A stretch of DNA of 8,911 bases from CAZRZN01 sp964604565 (GTDB taxonomy: Bacteria > Pseudomonadota > Alphaproteobacteria > Rhodobacterales > Rhodobacteraceae): the NCBI GenBank assembly GCA_964604565.1, contig CAZRZN010000177.1, forward strand, positions 1 through 8,911, given 5' to 3'. Under the pieces are notes generated by a model. It ran no database searches. It had not been told where the DNA came from and worked only from the letters and a program-made list of their open reading frames with translations. The translations under genes were made by a program, and so were the position numbers. The stretch's first letter is position 1. Each line of letters starts with the position of its first letter. Positions 6,798 through 8,911 of the stretch are shown in pieces.

Positions 6798-6919
6798 GCG
6801 CCGTGCTCCCGCCCGCGCCGACGCCGGGCTTCTTCTCTCCCAAAATACTCCCGGGGGAGGCGCCCGGAACGGGCGGCGGGGGCAGAGCCCCCTCTCGGGA
6901 CGGATCTGTGCCGCGTCAT
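6794..6919 (-). CDS. Possible 41-residue Arg-rich linker peptide bridging livH- and livM-like genes
   Basis: An open frame of 41 codons exactly fills the livH-livM gap. Its ATG overlaps the livH-like TGA (ATGA, 6916-6919) and its TGA overlaps the livM-like GTG (GTGA, 6794-6797). GGAG lies seven bases upstream of the ATG, inside the livH 3' end. The product begins MTRHRSVPRGGSAPAARSGR and is about 30 percent Arg, with no recognised domain. It is encoded by a palindrome-rich repeat, so it may be a by-product of keeping ribosomes moving through that repeat, with no protein function. An equal alternative is that it is not translated at all. Confidence 0.3.
   Translation of the reverse strand: MTRHRSVPRGGSAPAARSGRLPREYFGREEARRRRGREHGA
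6826..6892 (-). repeat. Palindrome-rich intergenic element with three tandem hairpins, likely a dispersed Rhodobacteraceae-type repeat
   Basis: Three perfect hairpins stand almost end to end: CTCCC-GG-GGGAG (6848-6859), CGCCCG-GAA-CGGGCG (6861-6875) and GGGGGC-AGA-GCCCCC (6878-6892). On the minus strand they are followed by GGGAGTATTTTGGGAGA and a purine-rich GAAGAAG segment (to about 6826). From memory, a module of GGGGCTCTGCCCCC, a GC-rich hairpin and CCCGGGAGTATTT plus GAAGAAG recurs between genes in many Rhodobacteraceae genomes. I cannot verify the copy number here. It sits between two cotranscribed permease genes, so it would be present in the mRNA as strong secondary structure. Confidence 0.5.
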
Positions 6920-7836
6920 GCCCTTGCTCCGAACAGGCCGGTGGGACGCCAGATCAGCACGCCCGCCATCAGGATATAGATCGCCATGGACGACAGGGAG
7001 GCCCCGGTCTGCGTCGCCACCGCCGGCGCCAAGAAAAGCTTGAAAAGCTCCGGCAGAAATATCGAGCCCAGCGTCTCGGTCAAGCCCACCAGCAGCGCGC
7101 CCACCAGTGCCCCCTTTATCGATCCGATGCCACCGATGACGATGGTCACGAAGGCCAGGATCAGGACCGGCTCCCCCATGCCCACCTGCACCGACTGGAT
7201 TGCGCCAACGAGGGCGCCTGCCAGCCCCGCCAGCGCCGCGCCAAGCGCAAAGACGAAGGTATAAAGCCGGTCGATGTCGACGCCGAGGGCGGCAATCATC
7301 TCGCGGTCGTTTTCTCCCGCGCGGATCTGCACCCCGATCCGTGTGCGTGCGATCAGCCAGAACAGGCCGGCCGCCACGCCCAATCCCACAAGGATCAGCG
7401 TCAGCCGGTAGAGCGGATACTGGATTCCTCCGGGCAAGGTGATGGGACCGGCAAGGACTTCCGGCACATCCAGAAACAGCGGAAAAGAGCCAAAGATCCA
7501 TCGCGTGCCCTCGGAAAAGATCAGGATCAAGGCAAAGGTCGCCAGCACCTGATCAAGGTGGTCGCGGTCATACAGCCGCCGGATCACCACCAGTTCGATC
7601 AGGGCGCCCGCCGCCGCCGCCCCCGCCAGTGCCGCCGCCAGACCCAGGGCGAAAGACCCCGTCGCCGCCCCGACCGCCGCCGCGCAGAAGGCGCCGATCA
7701 TGTAGAGCGACCCATGCGCAAGATTGATCAGCCCCATCACGCCGAAGATCAGCGTCAGGCCTGCCGCCATGAGGAACAGCATGATGCCGAATTGCAGACC
7801 GTTGAGGATCTGCTCGGCAATGAGGATCAGTGACAT
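6916..7836 (-). CDS. HAAT-family ABC importer permease, LivH-like
   Basis: An integral membrane subunit of 306 residues with about eight hydrophobic helices. Family hallmarks are GLTLIFGVMGLINLAHGSLY (26-45), the coupling loop IRAGENDREMIAALGVDIDR (171-190), then ALAGLAGALVG (201-211) and TIVIGGIGSIKGALVGALLV (231-250). The ATG at 7836 gives the standard N-terminus (MSLILIAEQILNGLQFG) and has GAGG about ten bases upstream. The frame extends upstream to 7893, but that would add a polar tail unlike the family. It is separated from the binding-protein gene by 128 bp containing hairpins, and from the LivM-like gene by a repeat-bearing 118 bp. It acts in the inner membrane with the LivM-like partner. 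Confidence 0.94.
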   Translation of the reverse strand: MSLILIAEQILNGLQFGIMLFLMAAGLTLIFGVMGLINLAHGSLYMIGAFCAAAVGAATGSFALGLAAALAGAAAAGALIELVVIRRLYDRDHLDQVLATFALILIFSEGTRWIFGSFPLFLDVPEVLAGPITLPGGIQYPLYRLTLILVGLGVAAGLFWLIARTRIGVQIRAGENDREMIAALGVDIDRLYTFVFALGAALAGLAGALVGAIQSVQVGMGEPVLILAFVTIVIGGIGSIKGALVGALLVGLTETLGSIFLPELFKLFLAPAVATQTGASLSSMAIYILMAGVLIWRPTGLFGARA

Positions 7837-7964
7837 CCGGGGTTTGCCTCTGTCGGAGGGACCTGAAAGAGGATTTCGCGGCGACGCCGTCATGGCGCCC
7901 GGCGGGGCGCTTTGACAAATGGCTCAAACGTCGCGCAAGGCCGTCATGGCCTCGCGCGCGTCTC
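7837..7964 (-). promoter_or_regulatory. Binding-protein/livH gap with stacked inverted repeats
   Basis: Besides the 11-bp stem-loop at 7932-7958 this spacer holds TTTGA-N8-TCAAA (7911-7928) and GCGCCC-GGCG-GGGCGC (7895-7910). The 11-mer GCCGTCATGGC occurs twice, at 7886-7896 and 7940-7950. No separate promoter for livH was recognised. Stacked structure directly behind a binding-protein gene fits control of the protein:permease ratio, which is inference from the general pattern in importer operons. Confidence 0.4.
7932..7958 (-). terminator. Stem-loop behind the binding-protein gene, attenuator or mRNA-stabilising hairpin
   Basis: An 11-bp stem with a 5-base loop begins 6 bases beyond the binding-protein stop codon. 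As minus-strand RNA it reads CGCGCGAGGCC, loop, GGCCUUGCGCG, with one G-U wobble and otherwise perfect pairing. Only a short T triplet (ACGTTT) follows, so partial termination or 3' protection is more likely than full stop, because the permease and ATPase genes follow on the same strand. Confidence 0.55.
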
Positions 7965-8911
7965 TCACATCTTGCAGTCGACGCCGTAGGGATCGGTGTA
8001 GTCGACGGCAGCCGGGCCAACCAACCGGTTGGTCACCACGTCGCCTTCCATCACCACCTCGCGCATGTAGATGGTCTGGATCGGGTGGTGGTTCGGGGCA
8101 AAGGCAAAATCCCCCCGAACCGATTGGAAATCCGCCTCCATCAGCGCTGCGCGGAACGCATCCGCATCCGCCACATCCGCCTTGGCACTGGCCGATACCA
8201 GCAGCAGCCCGGTGTCGAACCCCTGTGCCGCGTAGAGAGAGGGCAGGCGGCCGTATTTCTCGGAAAAGGCCGTGACGAATTCGGCGTTGCCCGGTGCGTC
8301 CAGATCCTTCGACCAATGCGCGGTGTTCTTCACACCCAGCGCGGCCTCGCCGATTGCACCAAGGATCCCCTGATCAAAGGAAAACGCCGGGCCGATCACC
8401 GGGGTTTCGGCACCGCTGCCCGCATATTGTTTCATGAAGGAAATGCCCATGCCGCCGGGCAGGAAGTAATACAGGATATCCGCATCCGATGCCTTGATCT
8501 GGGCGATTTCGGCGGCGTAGTCAGTCTGTCCCAGCTTGGTGTAGACCTCTGCGGCGATCTCTCCGTCAAAGCCCCGCTTGAACCCGGTGATCGCGTCCTG
8601 ACCGGCCGGATAGTTGGGCGCCATGACAAAGGCCTTCGCCGATCCGGCCTCCGACGCATAATTGCCCGCCGCCTCGTGGAAGGCATCGTTCTGCCAGGCC
8701 ACGTTGAAGTAATTCGGATGACAGCCGCGCCCGGCCAGTTGCGACGGACCCGCGTTGGGAGACAGGTAGAATTTTCCCTGCGCGGTGACGCTGGGCACCA
8801 CCGCCATGGCGAGGTTGGACCAGATGATGCCGGTCAGCACGTCCACCTTTTCGGACTGCACCATCTTGTCGGCCAATTGCACCGCCACGTCCGGCTTGCG
8901 CTGGTCGTCCT
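7965..8911 (-). CDS. HAAT-family periplasmic substrate-binding protein, LivK-like (N-terminus beyond window)
   Basis: The last 314 residues of a type 1 periplasmic binding protein (Peripla_BP_6/receptor-ligand-binding fold), which captures substrate and delivers it to the permeases. Visible features are the first-lobe segment VDVLTGIIWSNLAMAVVPSV, the hinge-adjacent PNAGPSQLAGRGCHPNYFNV, AFVMAPNYPAGQDAITGFKR, the strand ADILYYFLPGG and YAAQGFDTGLLLVSASAKAD near the C-terminal lobe. The protein ends VDCKM. The Cys in GRGCHPNYF is common in this family, and the C-terminal Cys in YGVDCKM is a possible partner. The start codon and signal peptide lie to the right of the window. It is first in the visible operon, with a strong hairpin directly behind it. 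Such proteins bind amino acids, urea, amides or aromatic acids. Nothing here decides which. Confidence 0.93.
   Translation of the reverse strand, partial: DDQRKPDVAVQLADKMVQSEKVDVLTGIIWSNLAMAVVPSVTAQGKFYLSPNAGPSQLAGRGCHPNYFNVAWQNDAFHEAAGNYASEAGSAKAFVMAPNYPAGQDAITGFKRGFDGEIAAEVYTKLGQTDYAAEIAQIKASDADILYYFLPGGMGISFMKQYAGSGAETPVIGPAFSFDQGILGAIGEAALGVKNTAHWSKDLDAPGNAEFVTAFSEKYGRLPSLYAAQGFDTGLLLVSASAKADVADADAFRAALMEADFQSVRGDFAFAPNHHPIQTIYMREVVMEGDVVTNRLVGPAAVDYTDPYGVDCKM

Noticed and set aside
6775..7833. A 352-codon plus-strand frame antisense to the livH-like gene
   Set aside because: The sequence is Arg/Gln/His-rich with no domain. The minus strand encodes a clear LivH-type permease.
1..8911. 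CRISPR array, insertion sequence, tRNA/rRNA gene or phage genes
   Set aside because: No regularly spaced repeats, transposase or integrase motifs, terminal inverted repeats, or tRNA-like cloverleaf with T-loop sequence were seen.

Overview
The window is GC-rich (about 60-65 percent by eye), densely coding DNA. Codon choice, short Shine-Dalgarno sites, ATGA-type gene overlaps and protein sequence styles all fit an alphaproteobacterium, most likely of the Rhodobacteraceae/Roseobacteraceae. That assignment is inference from sequence character, since no ribosomal or phylogenetic marker gene is present.

Left part (1-1584, minus strand): the preT-preA gene pair for the two-subunit NAD(P)-dependent dihydropyrimidine dehydrogenase, the first step of reductive uracil/thymine breakdown. 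preT is complete. preA is cut by the left window edge after its first 59 codons. A gene-poor stretch (1585-2049) lies upstream of preT and holds an AT-rich island with a near-perfect inverted repeat that looks like an operator/promoter region.

Middle part (2050-4037): a divergent pair of envelope genes. On the minus strand is a secreted OmpA-domain (peptidoglycan-binding) protein. On the plus strand is a secreted trypsin/V8-like serine protease with an intact His-Asp-Ser triad and an extra, unrecognised C-terminal domain of about 135 residues. They share a short divergent control region with an 8-bp inverted repeat. A 348-bp gene-free gap (4038-4385) follows, where protease and transporter operons converge.

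Right part (4386-8911, minus strand): a complete-looking HAAT-type (branched-chain-amino-acid/amide family) ABC importer. In transcription order it is a periplasmic binding protein (N-terminus off the window), LivH-like permease, LivM-like permease, LivG-like ATPase and LivF-like ATPase. The last three genes overlap by a few bases. Two gaps interrupt the operon. The first, behind the binding-protein gene, carries an 11-bp stem-loop typical of differential expression. The second, between livH and livM, holds three back-to-back GC-rich hairpins plus a GGAGTATTTTGGGAGA-like core that resembles a dispersed intergenic repeat of Rhodobacteraceae. The same 126 bp form an open 41-codon Arg-rich frame whose start overlaps the livH stop (ATGA) and whose stop overlaps the livM start (GTGA).

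Together the genes suggest nutrient scavenging: a periplasmic importer of unknown amide or amino-acid-like substrate next to pyrimidine catabolism. The link between importer and pre genes is only by neighbourhood, because the envelope pair in the other orientation lies between them. No mobile element, CRISPR array, tRNA or rRNA was seen. No wholly new multi-gene system is evident. The most unusual feature is the translated-repeat junction inside the transporter operon.
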